Below, in pieces: positions 9,078-17,512 of a DNA stretch of 64,000 bases (the first letter of the stretch is position 1; each line of letters opens with the position of its first letter). The translations under genes and the position numbers were made by a program. Origin of the DNA: Clostridium cavendishii DSM 21758 (GTDB taxonomy: Bacteria; Bacillota; Clostridia; Clostridiales; Clostridiaceae); assembly GCF_900141845.1 (NCBI RefSeq), contig NZ_FQZB01000013.1, positions 62,001 through 126,000 on the forward strand. The letters run 5' to 3'. Under the pieces are notes generated by a model. It did not search any database and was not told the origin of the DNA. It was given only the letters and a program-made list of their open reading frames with translations.

Positions 9078-9105
9078 TAAGGACCGGTCAATTAACCGAT
9101 CCTTA
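9078..9105. terminator. Orphan hairpin in the nrdD-citrate operon gap
   Basis: Stem TAAGGACCGGT / ACCGATCCTTA with a 6-nt loop. It is fully paired on the minus strand (one G-U) and followed by TTTTATA on the plus strand. No coding gene ends here, so it may terminate a small RNA or act as a backup to the nrdD terminator. Confidence 0.4.
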
Positions 9106-9181
9106 TTTTATACATATTCATATTTTTATCAAAAATTCATTAAAACTTTTTAAATCTAGCTCATATTGGTAATTTTATTCC

Positions 9182-9230
9182 AATAAAAAATAAGTTGATT
9201 AAAGCTAAATCCACTTTAATCAACTTATTA
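9182..9230 (-). terminator. Terminator of nrdD
   Basis: Perfect 16-bp stem (AATAAGTTGATTAAAG and complement, 9189-9204 and 9214-9229) with a 9-nt loop, followed on the minus strand by six T residues, just beyond the nrdD stop. Confidence 0.85.
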
Positions 9231-9233
9231 TAT

Positions 9234-11351
9234 TTAAACGCAATAATATGCTTTCTTATGTTTATCTAAATGAGAAATTCTAGCTTCTCTTTCTTCATAC
9301 TTACCAGGTCCGAACCTTTCATCTAGACTTAAGTATCCAGTCACTCTTGATACACCTTGTATATTAGAACTTCCGCAATTAGTACACTTATGTTCATGAT
9401 TATGAAGATAAGTTCCACACTCTCTGCAATATCTTATATGAAAGTTTATTCCTAGATAGCTTATATTAGTATTCTTATAAGCATAATTTAATATATCCAT
9501 TATAGCTTCTCCATTTGGACAATCATCTACTTCAAGATAACTTATATGTCCAGCATTGCAAAGACTATGATATGGAGCCTCTATATCTATTTTTCGTTTA
9601 ATTGATATTGGATAATAAACAGGAATATGATAGCTATTTGTATAGTAATCTTTATCAGTTACGCCTTTAAGTTTACCAAATATCTTTTGATCTTGTTTTA
9701 TAAACTTTCCTGAAAGTCCTTCTGCTGGTGTTGCATAAGTACTCCAATTAAGTCTTGTTTCCTCTGTTAATTTATCAGTGTATTCTCTAATATGGGTAAC
9801 TATTCTAACACCTAATTCTCTAGTTTCCTCATCTTCCCCATGATGCTTACCAGTAAGTGCTATAAGAGTTTCTGCAAGACCTATGAAGCCTATACCCCAT
9901 GTTCCTTGTTTTAATATTGGCTCAATAGAATCATCTGGTGACAATCCTTCTGACCCTTTCATAAGACCTTGACCAGCCACAAAAGGTAAATCTTTGACTC
10001 TTAAATTCTTTAAAACTCCATATCTATGCATTAAAGCTTCCTTTGAAAGTAATAATCTTGCATCTAATAGTTCAAAGAACTTATCTATACTACCCTTAGC
10101 TAATATACCTACTCTTGGCATATTTATAGTTACTGGTGCTATATTTCCTCTACCTTTACATCCTGGTTCACCGTTTACGTTTTTCATTAAGTAAGTTCTA
10201 CATCCCATAGTTGCTGGCATATATCCCTTATCGTAATACTCTTTATTAAAATCTGCATCTATATTCATAAATGTTGGATTCATTCTTTTAGCTGCAACTC
10301 TACATGCTAATTCATAAAGGTAGAAATATGGATCGTTAACTTCTCTATTTACGCCTTCCTTAACTCTAAAAATTATATTAGGGAATATTGGTTGCTCACC
10401 TTTGCCAAGTCCTCTTTCATATTCTTCTAAAAATACTTCACAAACTAAGGCTGCATCTTCATTCATTGGTATACCTAAATTAATAGAACTAAAAGGAACC
10501 TGTGAACCTGCTCTTGAATGCATTGTATTAAGATTATATACAACACCTTGCATAGCTTGATGTACTCTCTCATTAAGCTTCTTTTTAGTAAGCTCTTCTA
10601 ATCTATCACCTTCTATACCAAGCTCTATATATTCTTCTTTTATTTCCTGCCTTGTAGGCTCAATAAAAATTGACATATCATTATCAAAATCAGGATGTGC
10701 CTGACCGCCAAACATATCATTTTGAGTTGATTGAAGAAGTATGCATGAAAGCTCTGCAGCTGTCTCTATTCTTCTTGGTTTATTTATAGTTCCGTATCCT
10801 GTATTAAATCCATTTTCAAGCATTTCCCTAGTTGGTATGTGTAAACAATTTGTAGTTAAATTATAACTATCTAAGTCATGATAATAAACATCTCCATTTT
10901 CATGAGCTTTAGCTAATTCTTTAGGCATAGAAGCTAAATTATGCCACTTGTTAGATTCTGAAGCAATTCTTAAAAGCTTTGATGAAAAGTTGTTTCCCAC
11001 ATTAGCATTATCTCTATCTGTTTCTACTCCAATTTTACCTATTGCTTTCATAAGATCTGACTTAATTTCTCTAACTCTAGTTCTCTCTTCCCTATAATAA
11101 GCATATACACTCGCTACTTCTTTATGCCCATTATCCTTAAGAGCTTTTTCAACAAGATTTTGAATTTCTTCTACTGTAACTTTTTCTTTTTCCGACATCT
11201 CTATATAGTTAATAACTCTTTGAACAGTCTCTATAACCTGACTTTCTTTTAAGTTATAACCTACTTCATCTGCAGCTCTTTTAATAGCATTACTTACTTT
11301 TTCTGTATTAAAAACAACCTCTCTACCGTCCCTTTTTACAACATCTAGCAT
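9234..11351 (-). CDS. nrdD: Anaerobic (class III) ribonucleoside-triphosphate reductase
   Basis: Reduces ribonucleotides to deoxyribonucleotides using a glycyl radical. The N-terminus is an ATP-cone allosteric domain (VVKRDGREVVF). The C-terminus has the zinc site C-x2-C ... C-x2-C (CREC, CTNC) and the glycyl radical loop RVTGYLS. I place the start at ATG 11351 (MLDVVKRDG, 705 residues), 9 bp after GGGGG. A frame extension to 11366 would run through that ribosome site. Activated by NrdG, encoded about 5 kb downstream. Upstream lies a promoter with candidate NrdR boxes. Confidence 0.96.
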   Translation of the reverse strand: MLDVVKRDGREVVFNTEKVSNAIKRAADEVGYNLKESQVIETVQRVINYIEMSEKEKVTVEEIQNLVEKALKDNGHKEVASVYAYYREERTRVREIKSDLMKAIGKIGVETDRDNANVGNNFSSKLLRIASESNKWHNLASMPKELAKAHENGDVYYHDLDSYNLTTNCLHIPTREMLENGFNTGYGTINKPRRIETAAELSCILLQSTQNDMFGGQAHPDFDNDMSIFIEPTRQEIKEEYIELGIEGDRLEELTKKKLNERVHQAMQGVVYNLNTMHSRAGSQVPFSSINLGIPMNEDAALVCEVFLEEYERGLGKGEQPIFPNIIFRVKEGVNREVNDPYFYLYELACRVAAKRMNPTFMNIDADFNKEYYDKGYMPATMGCRTYLMKNVNGEPGCKGRGNIAPVTINMPRVGILAKGSIDKFFELLDARLLLSKEALMHRYGVLKNLRVKDLPFVAGQGLMKGSEGLSPDDSIEPILKQGTWGIGFIGLAETLIALTGKHHGEDEETRELGVRIVTHIREYTDKLTEETRLNWSTYATPAEGLSGKFIKQDQKIFGKLKGVTDKDYYTNSYHIPVYYPISIKRKIDIEAPYHSLCNAGHISYLEVDDCPNGEAIMDILNYAYKNTNISYLGINFHIRYCRECGTYLHNHEHKCTNCGSSNIQGVSRVTGYLSLDERFGPGKYEEREARISHLDKHKKAYYCV

Positions 11352-11367
11352 ATTACTTACCCCCATT

Positions 11368-11419
11368 ACACAATATATGGTACTGACATATTATACTTCA
11401 CTATATATATATATACCAA
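11368..11419 (-). promoter_or_regulatory. nrdD promoter with a candidate NrdR-box pair
   Basis: TTGGTA (11414-11419) and TATAAT (11390-11395) are 18 bp apart on the minus strand. Two NrdR-box-like elements, ACACAATATATGGTAC (11368-11383) and TCACTATATATATATA (11398-11413), lie 30 bp apart, flanking the -10. NrdR boxes typically occur as such pairs about three helical turns apart at nrd promoters. The second box is AT-repeat-like, which weakens the match. Confidence 0.55.
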
Positions 11420-11709
11420 TTTTAAATACTTCTTTTTTCCTAATTTAATTAATGCTATGTCTTCCATTCTTTAATTTTTAGCTTTTTTTGTGTTTTTTCT
11501 AATGTTGACATTGGGCTTTTTTGATTACTTAAACTTGTTAATTATAGGTATGTTTTTTTATTATAAAAGAACCTATTATGAAGTTTTTATTACTTTATTT
11601 TATTTATAAAATTCTCAATCTTAACCCCTTGATGTTTAGTCACTTCTAGCTCTTTACTTTTGGACACTCTCATTTTATTAAAACTTATATATAAATATTT
11701 TTCTATTAA

Positions 11710-11749
11710 ACTATATCACTATTGATATAGTTATCACTTATGCTATAAT
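11710..11749 (+). promoter_or_regulatory. degV-padR promoter with inverted repeat over the -35
   Basis: TTGATA (11722-11727) and TATAAT (11744-11749) are 16 bp apart. A perfect 8-bp inverted repeat ACTATATC-N6-GATATAGT (11710-11731) overlaps the -35. It is a plausible operator, possibly for the PadR regulator encoded downstream in the same unit. The surrounding 11420-11850 gap holds nothing else except the hairpin at 11767. Confidence 0.5.
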
Positions 11750-11766
11750 TTTATTAAGGCATATTT

Positions 11767-11816
11767 CAGAAATAACGTGGCAATATATTTATATCCTTGC
11801 TACATTATTTCTTTGA
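11767..11816 (+). promoter_or_regulatory. Structured 5' leader hairpin of degV
   Basis: Imperfect stem GAAATAACGTGGCAA against TTGCTACATTATTTC (one C-A mismatch, one G-U) inside the predicted degV leader, between the -10 and the ribosome site. There is no T run after it, so it is more likely an RNA structure than a terminator. I recognise no known riboswitch. Confidence 0.4.
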
Positions 11817-11851
11817 CTGCACTTAAAAAATGTTTTTAGGAGGATTAAATT

Positions 11852-12697
11852 TTGCAAAAGATTGCTTTAATTGCAGATAGCGCTTGTGATTTACCACAAG
11901 AAATTTTACAAAATTATAATATAAAACTATTACCACTTAGAATAATATATAAGGATACAGAGTTCTTAGACAAAATTAACGTGACACCTGAAGAAATCTA
12001 TAAAAGATTAGATACAGAAATACCTACAACTTCACTTCCAAGTATGGAATGCATTGAGGATACTTTAGTATCATTAGAACAAGATGGATTTACTCATGTT
12101 ATTGTAATAACTATATCTAGTGGGTTATCTGGAACTTTTAACTCTGTTAGATTAATGGCTGAAAACCATCCTAAACTTCAAAGCTATATATTTGACTCTA
12201 AAATTCTAGGCATTGCTGAAGGTGTTATTGTATTAGAGACAGCTAAACTTATAGCTAAAGGAAAAACTTATGAAGAAATAATAACAATTATTCCAAAAAT
12301 ACAAGAAACCGTATCTATACATTATACACTTGAAACATTAGAGTATTTAAAAAGAGGTGGTCGTATAGGTAGAGTTGCAGGTTCTATAGCTGAAATGCTT
12401 AACATAAAACCAATTATAGGCGTTAGCGACGAAGGCGTTTACTATACCCACGCTAAGGCAAGAGGTAGAAAACAATCCTTAAATAAACTTAAAGAGATTC
12501 TAAATGAAAATTTAAAAAATCATAAATGTAATGTTTGGATAATTGAAGGTGGCGCTATGGAGGATGCAAAAAAGTTCTTAGATTCTGTTAAGGACTTTGA
12601 AAACATAGAGAACTTAGATCTCTCCACAATAAGTCCAGCGTTGGGAGTTCATACTGGTCCTGGACTTATAGGACTCGGAATTCAAAGGTTAAGTTAA
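11852..12697 (+). CDS. DegV family fatty-acid-binding protein
   Basis: 281 residues, family-typical. It begins IALIADSACDLP and contains the PTTSLPS (residues 50s) and TISSGLSGT (90s) blocks that line the fatty-acid pocket, plus LEYLKRGGRIGR and a C-terminal HTGPGLIGLG. DegV/FakB proteins bind a fatty acid so that FakA kinase can phosphorylate it; no fakA is in this window. The start is TTG at 11852, 7 bp after AGGAGG; no in-frame ATG is near. The padR gene follows after 4 bp, so the two are cotranscribed. Confidence 0.85.
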   Translation: MQKIALIADSACDLPQEILQNYNIKLLPLRIIYKDTEFLDKINVTPEEIYKRLDTEIPTTSLPSMECIEDTLVSLEQDGFTHVIVITISSGLSGTFNSVRLMAENHPKLQSYIFDSKILGIAEGVIVLETAKLIAKGKTYEEIITIIPKIQETVSIHYTLETLEYLKRGGRIGRVAGSIAEMLNIKPIIGVSDEGVYYTHAKARGRKQSLNKLKEILNENLKNHKCNVWIIEGGAMEDAKKFLDSVKDFENIENLDLSTISPALGVHTGPGLIGLGIQRLS

Positions 12698-12701
12698 TCT
12701 C

Positions 12702-13157
12702 ATGGACCAATTTAGCTTTCATAACATAGAGGATATTAAAGCAGAAGAAAAACGCCTTTATGATGAATACAAACGTAAATTATCTGAACTAAAAAAGATT
12801 CAAAAAGAAAATGAAGCTGTAGGGCAAGTATTTACAAAGGGACTGTTACCACTATATTCATTATATATACTTAGTCTAGGTCCTACGAACGGCAATGATA
12901 TAGCCAATCAAATAGGCGAACGTACTCAAGGACTTTGGATTCCAAGTACTGGTGGAATTTATCCCCTACTTAAAAAATTTGAAAAACAGGGCTTCATAGT
13001 GGGAGAATGGGATGATCCTAAGAAAAAATTTCAAAAAATTTATTCTTTGACTCCATTAGGTTATGAAGAACTTAACAACAAAAAGAATTTACTCCAAGTT
13101 AAAATAGAAGAAGCTTTAGAAGTTTTTAAAATAATTTATGGAGACCTGTATTCTTAG
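12702..13157 (+). CDS. PadR family transcriptional regulator
   Basis: 151 residues. An N-terminal, charged, coiled-coil-like helix of about 45 residues precedes the PadR winged helix (about 50-125). Recognisable blocks are LYILSLGPTNGNDIA, the GGIYPLLKKFEKQGF recognition helix and wing, and YSLTPLGYEEL. A short helical C-terminus should dimerise. PadR proteins commonly repress their own unit; a perfect dyad lies over the -35 of the degV promoter. The N-terminal helix is longer than in most PadR proteins. Effector and targets are unknown. Confidence 0.82.
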   Translation: MDQFSFHNIEDIKAEEKRLYDEYKRKLSELKKIQKENEAVGQVFTKGLLPLYSLYILSLGPTNGNDIANQIGERTQGLWIPSTGGIYPLLKKFEKQGFIVGEWDDPKKKFQKIYSLTPLGYEELNNKKNLLQVKIEEALEVFKIIYGDLYS

Positions 13158-13171
13158 TACAGGTCTTTTTT
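13142..13171 (+). terminator. Terminator of degV-padR
   Basis: AGACCTGTA / TACAGGTCT stem with a 7-nt loop that includes the padR stop codon, followed by a T run. Confidence 0.85.
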
Positions 13172-13229
13172 GCATAATATCTTACTCATAAGCTAATAAT
13201 ATTGTTAAATATTATTATGAGGTGATTCT

Positions 13230-13439
13230 ATGAAAGGCAAAGTTTTAGATATTACTCAAAGTGATGCTATAGTCAGTTTAAATGACGGGAGTACTATGGA
13301 CATATCTTTAAGCAAGCTCCCTATACATATAAACATAGGAGATATGGTAGATATTCCATTTTCGACTTTAGAATCATTAAATAACAACGTATTTAACCAT
13401 GATACTCTCGGCAATAATAAAATAGTTGATTTTTTTTAA
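13230..13439 (+). CDS. Small protein of unknown function (69 residues)
   Basis: Starts MKGKVLDITQSDAIVSLNDG and is mostly beta-strand in character, with alternating V/I and a GDMVDIPF turn; it looks like a small OB- or SH3-like barrel. GAGGTGAT precedes the ATG by 6 bp, which supports expression. It sits alone between the padR terminator and the TPP riboswitch. I do not recognise a named family; similarity to short RNA-binding barrel proteins is only an impression. Confidence 0.6.
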   Translation: MKGKVLDITQSDAIVSLNDGSTMDISLSKLPIHINIGDMVDIPFSTLESLNNNVFNHDTLGNNKIVDFF

Positions 13440-13482
13440 CACTTATTGTAAACTTTAATTGTATTTACAAATTAATAGTGTG

Positions 13483-13608
13483 CTAGGGGTGCCAATTGGC
13501 TGAGAGATGGATTATCCATTAACCCTCAAAGTATTGAAAAAATAAATAGTTAATAATTTATTTTGAAATACTATAACCTGATCTGGCTAGTACCAGCGTA
13601 GGGAAGCG
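13483..13608 (+). ncRNA. TPP (THI-box) riboswitch
   Basis: Contains the conserved 5' core GGGGTGCC ... GGCTGAGA, an ACCC closing segment, a variable P3 arm (about 13524-13570), and the 3' core ACCTGATCTGG-CTAGTACCAGCG-TAGGGAAGC. It binds thiamine pyrophosphate. It lies about 90 bp before thiT and is followed by a terminator, so TPP should switch transcription off. Confidence 0.95.
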
Positions 13609-13622
13609 TTATTCAAATATTT

Positions 13623-13648
13623 CGTATTCCTTTGGAATGCGTTTTTTT
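13623..13648 (+). terminator. Riboswitch expression-platform terminator
   Basis: CGTATTCC-TTT-GGAATGCG hairpin followed by seven T residues between the TPP aptamer and the thiT ribosome site. Confidence 0.85.
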
Positions 13649-13694
13649 ATTTTTATAACAAATATCACCTCTTAGCGCATCAAGGAGGTTTACT

Positions 13695-14396
13695 ATGAAC
13701 TACTTACAAAAAATCTTTTATGAATTTAGTACTAATTTGTACAAATTCTTTTCCAAACTACCTGAAAATTCACATAAAATCTTTTCTAATCCATTATCGT
13801 TAATTACTATATTAGGTTTACTAGTTTTGCTGGTAGTAATTATAAAGACTAAGCATATAAAAATGGATGCTAGACTCATATCAAGGATAGGTATGGCTTT
13901 AGCCTTAGCTACTATACTTCATATGTTTAAATTATATCATTTTCCTCAAGGTGGCAGCGTAACACTGGGAAGTATGATACCTATAATACTTATAGCATTT
14001 ATCTACGGTCCTCTTATAGGCTGCTTAACAGGCCTTTTATTTGGAATTATAAATTTATTTATGAATCCTTATATTTTAACACCTATACAAGTACTTTTTG
14101 ATTATCCACTACCATTTTTAGCATTAGGTATTGCTGGCTTCTTTAAAAATAAAAAAATGCTTGGAACCTTTTTAGCTATGTTTGGTAGATTTATATGTCA
14201 TTTCATATCAGGTGTAGCCTTTTTTGGAAATTATGCACCTAAAGGTACTTCGCCTTGGCTTTACTCATTAACTATTAATGCATCATTAATAGGGACTGAA
14301 ACATTTATTTGCCTAGTTATTATGTATTTCTTACCTATTCAAAGACTTATAAAGCTAAATAGTAAAACAAAAATGGAATCATTTAAAACTGCATAA
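13695..14396 (+). CDS. thiT: ECF transporter S component for thiamine
   Basis: 233 residues and about six membrane helices. The ThiT core runs from residue 60 (RLISRIGMALALATIL) through FPQGGSVTLGSMIPI, YGPLIGCLTGLLFG and the C-terminal GTETFICLVI. ThiT captures thiamine and works with a shared EcfA/A'/T energizing module encoded elsewhere. An extra roughly 45-residue N-terminus with one further hydrophobic segment (33-50) precedes the usual core. The TPP riboswitch directly upstream confirms the substrate. Ribosome site AAGGAGG. Confidence 0.92.
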   Translation: MNYLQKIFYEFSTNLYKFFSKLPENSHKIFSNPLSLITILGLLVLLVVIIKTKHIKMDARLISRIGMALALATILHMFKLYHFPQGGSVTLGSMIPIILIAFIYGPLIGCLTGLLFGIINLFMNPYILTPIQVLFDYPLPFLALGIAGFFKNKKMLGTFLAMFGRFICHFISGVAFFGNYAPKGTSPWLYSLTINASLIGTETFICLVIMYFLPIQRLIKLNSKTKMESFKTA

Positions 14397-14398
14397 TA

Positions 14399-14438
14399 AA
14401 AAAAGAGATGATAGACTTTAAATCCATCATCTCTTTTT
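14399..14438. terminator. Bidirectional terminator, thiT and ferredoxin
   Basis: AAAAGAGATGAT / ATCATCTCTTTT stem with A and T runs on opposite sides, between two convergent stop codons. Confidence 0.85.
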
Positions 14439-14627
14439 CTACTCTACTATTATAGCAGATACTGGGCATCCTGATTCTGCTTCTTTAGCTTCTGATTGTG
14501 CTCCTTCAGGAACTTCACTTTTTATAGTTTTAGCTTTTCCATCATCATCCATTTCAAAACATTCTGGACATATTGATGGACAAAGGCCACATCCAATACA
14601 GGTTTCTTTATCAACTTTAGCTTGCAT
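14439..14627 (-). CDS. Small ferredoxin, single [4Fe-4S] cluster
   Basis: 62 residues from ATG 14627 (MQAKVDKETC), chosen because AAAGGAG lies 7 bp before it; the longer frame to 14675 has no such site. Cluster ligands are in CIGCGLCPSIC and a distal CPVSA, as in monocluster ferredoxins. The middle is acidic (EMDDDG, EAKEAES), typical of electron carriers. It probably transfers electrons between pyruvate:ferredoxin oxidoreductase, hydrogenase or similar partners, none of which are in the window. Confidence 0.9.
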   Translation of the reverse strand: MQAKVDKETCIGCGLCPSICPECFEMDDDGKAKTIKSEVPEGAQSEAKEAESGCPVSAIIVE

Positions 14628-14799
14628 ATGACTCACTCCTTTTTTTATCTCATTAACCAATTTTATTATATCCATATTTAAATTTAATATTTATAAATTC
14701 TGCAATATTTTAAAAAAAGTAAATTACGAACTTTTATTTAATTACTTTTAAAATTTTAATATCATAAATCATCTATATAATTTAATTGATAAAATCAAA

Positions 14800-14827
14800 A
14801 AGTAACTTGATTAAATTCAAGTTACTT
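14800..14827 (-). terminator. Terminator after mrp
   Basis: Perfect AAGTAACTTGA / TCAAGTTACTT stem, 6-nt loop, followed on the minus strand by TTTTTGATTTT. Confidence 0.85.
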
Positions 14828-14839
14828 CTTTATGAAATA

Positions 14840-15730
14840 TTAATATAAGCCACCAAATAACATTGTATATAATGAATCTTGTGCCACATATTCAGATGCC
14901 TTACCCTCTTCAAGAGCTTCTGTTAATTCTATATTAATAGGAAGTTCCGCTATTAATGGTATTCCCAAATATTCTGCATGTTCTTCCGCTGATTTTTTAC
15001 TGAATATTTTCATCTTAGTTCCACAATCACCACAATTGATATAGGCCATATTTTCTACAACACCTCTAATAGGAACCCCTATCTTCTCAGCCATAATAAC
15101 TAACTTTTTAACTATCATAGATACCATGTCCTGAGGTGTAGATACTATTATAAGTTCTGTAAGAGGAAAACTTTGCATTACTGTAAGTGCTGTATCCCCT
15201 GTTCCTGGTGGCATATCTATTAATAAGTAATCAAGATTTTCCCAAACAGTATCTTGATACATTTGATTTAGCACACCATTTATAACTGGTCCTCTCCAAA
15301 TAACAGGTTGATCTTCTACAGCAGTTAATAAATTCATTGACATAACTTTTATACCTAAGCTACTTTCAACAGGCATAAATTTAAAATTATTGTTATTATC
15401 TATAGGAACCATTTGTGCTCTTTTTTCATTTATTCCAAAAAACCTAGGCATAGATGGTCCTGTAATATCAGCATCTAAAACTCCAACCTTATAACCTTTA
15501 TTAGCAAGTTGCGTAGCCATTATTCCAGTAACAGTTGACTTTCCAACTCCACCTTTACCACTTATAACACCTATTATATTTTTTATATCGCCATATTTCG
15601 GTAATACCTTAACATTAACATTAGTTTTCATAGGCTTTTGCACTTTTGGATTTTCGCCTTTTTTAGTTAATGTTATATTTGAAACTATTTTTTTCTTTTC
15701 ATTTTTATCTTTATTTAAATCATTACCCAT
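14840..15730 (-). CDS. mrp: Mrp/ApbC family iron-sulfur carrier ATPase
   Basis: 296 residues. A lysine-rich N-terminal tail of about 45 residues precedes the P-loop ATPase. The deviant Walker A SGKGGVGKST is at 57-66, DADITGPSMPR at 87-96, and PPGTGD at 174-179. The CxxC motif (Cys233, Cys236) can bind a bridging [4Fe-4S] cluster in the dimer for delivery to target proteins. The N-terminal DUF59-like domain of some Mrp proteins is absent. It follows the lipoprotein gene by 12 bp and is the last gene of the lgt unit. Confidence 0.9.
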   Translation of the reverse strand: MGNDLNKDKNEKKKIVSNITLTKKGENPKVQKPMKTNVNVKVLPKYGDIKNIIGVISGKGGVGKSTVTGIMATQLANKGYKVGVLDADITGPSMPRFFGINEKRAQMVPIDNNNNFKFMPVESSLGIKVMSMNLLTAVEDQPVIWRGPVINGVLNQMYQDTVWENLDYLLIDMPPGTGDTALTVMQSFPLTELIIVSTPQDMVSMIVKKLVIMAEKIGVPIRGVVENMAYINCGDCGTKMKIFSKKSAEEHAEYLGIPLIAELPINIELTEALEEGKASEYVAQDSLYTMLFGGLY

Positions 15731-15742
15731 TCTCTCTCTCCT

Positions 15743-16573
15743 TTATCTCCAATCGTTTGGCATTTTTTCCTCTATACTTGTGGTCCAATTACTATCATAA
15801 GTACCAGTTATATAGAATTTTTTTTGCGAATTTTCTTTTCTATTTTCAATAGTAACTATAGATTTATAAGTTTTAGTCTTATATCCATAGTTATTTATAG
15901 ATACAATTACATCAAAATTTTCCCTATTTTTATTTACAATATCAGCACTCGGAAGTATCTCCTTAAGCCTTCTTTTAAAATCATCAATATCTACTGAAAT
16001 CATATATTTTGTACACTCAGTATCCCCTAATATGTCAACACCAACCTTAAGTCCATTAACATCCAACTTTGACTTGTTATTTTCTATAACCTTAAGTAAA
16101 GAATTATAATAAATATTTTCAAACTCTCTAGGCTTTCTTATAAAAGAAAGATTCTGAATAATATAGTTATCTAATCTTTTAGATATTACATAGCTTTTAT
16201 TTTCATCATAAAAATTCCCTTGCTTGTTATCATGAAGCCCAGCAACATAACTAAATTTCTTAACATCAGAACCACTATGAATTTCAAATATATAATCAGC
16301 CTCTAAACTAGTTTTAGTAGTAGCAGGTTTCCCTGATGAAAGTATATCATAAATATCCTTAATATTATTCTTTTCACTTACTATAAACCTAAAACCTGTA
16401 TCTCTAGTACTTTGTATAACTACCTTATCAACCTTATTTTGTTTTATATATTCAAAATCGCTATTTTTAAAACCAAGCTTTTGACTAGCTTTATCAATTA
16501 AATTACAGCCAGTTAAAGTTGTAGCTACTAAAATAAACACAGTCGCTATTATGATAAATCTCCTAATTTTCAC
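15743..16573 (-). CDS. Lipoprotein of unknown function
   Basis: 276 residues. A signal peptide of about 22 residues ends in the lipobox LTGC, so Cys23 should be lipidated. The mature part is mixed alpha/beta with no family I recognise; a roughly 90-residue C-terminal part (VGVDILGDTE onward) looks like a separate domain. The start is GTG at 16573, inside the last codons of lgt (11-bp overlap), with GGGAG 10 bp before it. It is therefore translated together with the enzyme that lipidates it. Confidence 0.72.
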   Translation of the reverse strand: MKIRRFIIIATVFILVATTLTGCNLIDKASQKLGFKNSDFEYIKQNKVDKVVIQSTRDTGFRFIVSEKNNIKDIYDILSSGKPATTKTSLEADYIFEIHSGSDVKKFSYVAGLHDNKQGNFYDENKSYVISKRLDNYIIQNLSFIRKPREFENIYYNSLLKVIENNKSKLDVNGLKVGVDILGDTECTKYMISVDIDDFKRRLKEILPSADIVNKNRENFDVIVSINNYGYKTKTYKSIVTIENRKENSQKKFYITGTYDSNWTTSIEEKMPNDWR

Positions 16574-17339
16574 TTTTTAACAATCTCCCTTTAAATTTAT
16601 CTACGTTGTATAGTATTATTCCTAAAGCAAGTGTAAATATAGCTATAAATTGCGATGTTGTTAAGTTTCCTACATTTCCCCTAGGATCATTTCTTATTAT
16701 TTCTACTAGGAATCTACCTATACTATAAATAATAAGATATAGACTAAATATTCTACCTTTTTTATCTGTTTTTCTACTATACCATATTAAAAATAATCCT
16801 AATAAGAAATCAAAAATCGAAGAATAAATTTGTGTTGGATGCAAATGTACACCAGCTGGCGCTAAGCTTAAACTATCATCAGGAAATACCACTGAAAGTT
16901 TACTTGTTGTCTCTGCACCATAACAACAACCTGCTAAAAAACAACCTATTCTTCCAAAACCTTGGGCTATAGCAACTCCTGGAACAACCATATCGAAAAT
17001 ATCTAAAAAACTCCAACTTTTCTTTCTACAATATAAATATACTCCTATAGCTCCTCCTATAATAGCACCATATATAACAAATCCATTTCCAAATTCAATC
17101 AATATCTTAGATGGATCTTTTACAATATCACTAAATTCTGTAATTATATATAATATCTTTCCCCCTAGAATACCACATATAACAGCTAATATAGTCATAT
17201 TAAATATACTGTCTTCATTATAGCCTTTAGACTTAGCTTTTCTACTCAAAATAGACATAGCTACAATTATACCTAATGCTATCATAAGACCGTAACCATA
17301 CACATTTAGTCCAAATATTTTAATAAGAACTGGTTTCAT
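16563..17339 (-). CDS. lgt: Prolipoprotein diacylglyceryl transferase
   Basis: 258 residues and about seven membrane helices. Transfers diacylglycerol from phosphatidylglycerol to the lipobox cysteine of prolipoproteins. The Lgt signature GRIGCFLAGCCYG and the HPTQIYSS motif are intact. The start is ATG 17339 (MKPVLIKIFG), 5 bp after GGAGG; the frame extends to a TTG at 17351 but that overlaps the ribosome site. It is the first gene of the unit lgt, lipoprotein, mrp. Confidence 0.95.
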   Translation of the reverse strand: MKPVLIKIFGLNVYGYGLMIALGIIVAMSILSRKAKSKGYNEDSIFNMTILAVICGILGGKILYIITEFSDIVKDPSKILIEFGNGFVIYGAIIGGAIGVYLYCRKKSWSFLDIFDMVVPGVAIAQGFGRIGCFLAGCCYGAETTSKLSVVFPDDSLSLAPAGVHLHPTQIYSSIFDFLLGLFLIWYSRKTDKKGRIFSLYLIIYSIGRFLVEIIRNDPRGNVGNLTTSQFIAIFTLALGIILYNVDKFKGRLLKSEN

Positions 17340-17436
17340 TAGTACCTCCAAAATTTAATTTAGGCATATAACATATAAAACAATATATTAAAATATATAT
17401 CTTAGAATATTATTTTTTAAGTATACCTTATTATCC

Positions 17437-17469
17437 AAATAGGAGAAGCTATCTTAGCTTCTCCTATTT
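17437..17469. terminator. Long perfect hairpin, probable terminator
   Basis: 15-bp perfect stem AAATAGGAGAAGCTA and complement with a 3-nt loop, 43 bp after the stop of the 17513 gene. There is no clear T run on either side, so termination is likely but not certain. Confidence 0.55.
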
Positions 17470-17512
17470 CCTTACATTAAATTATAATACTTATCTATTT
17501 CTAAATCAAATT

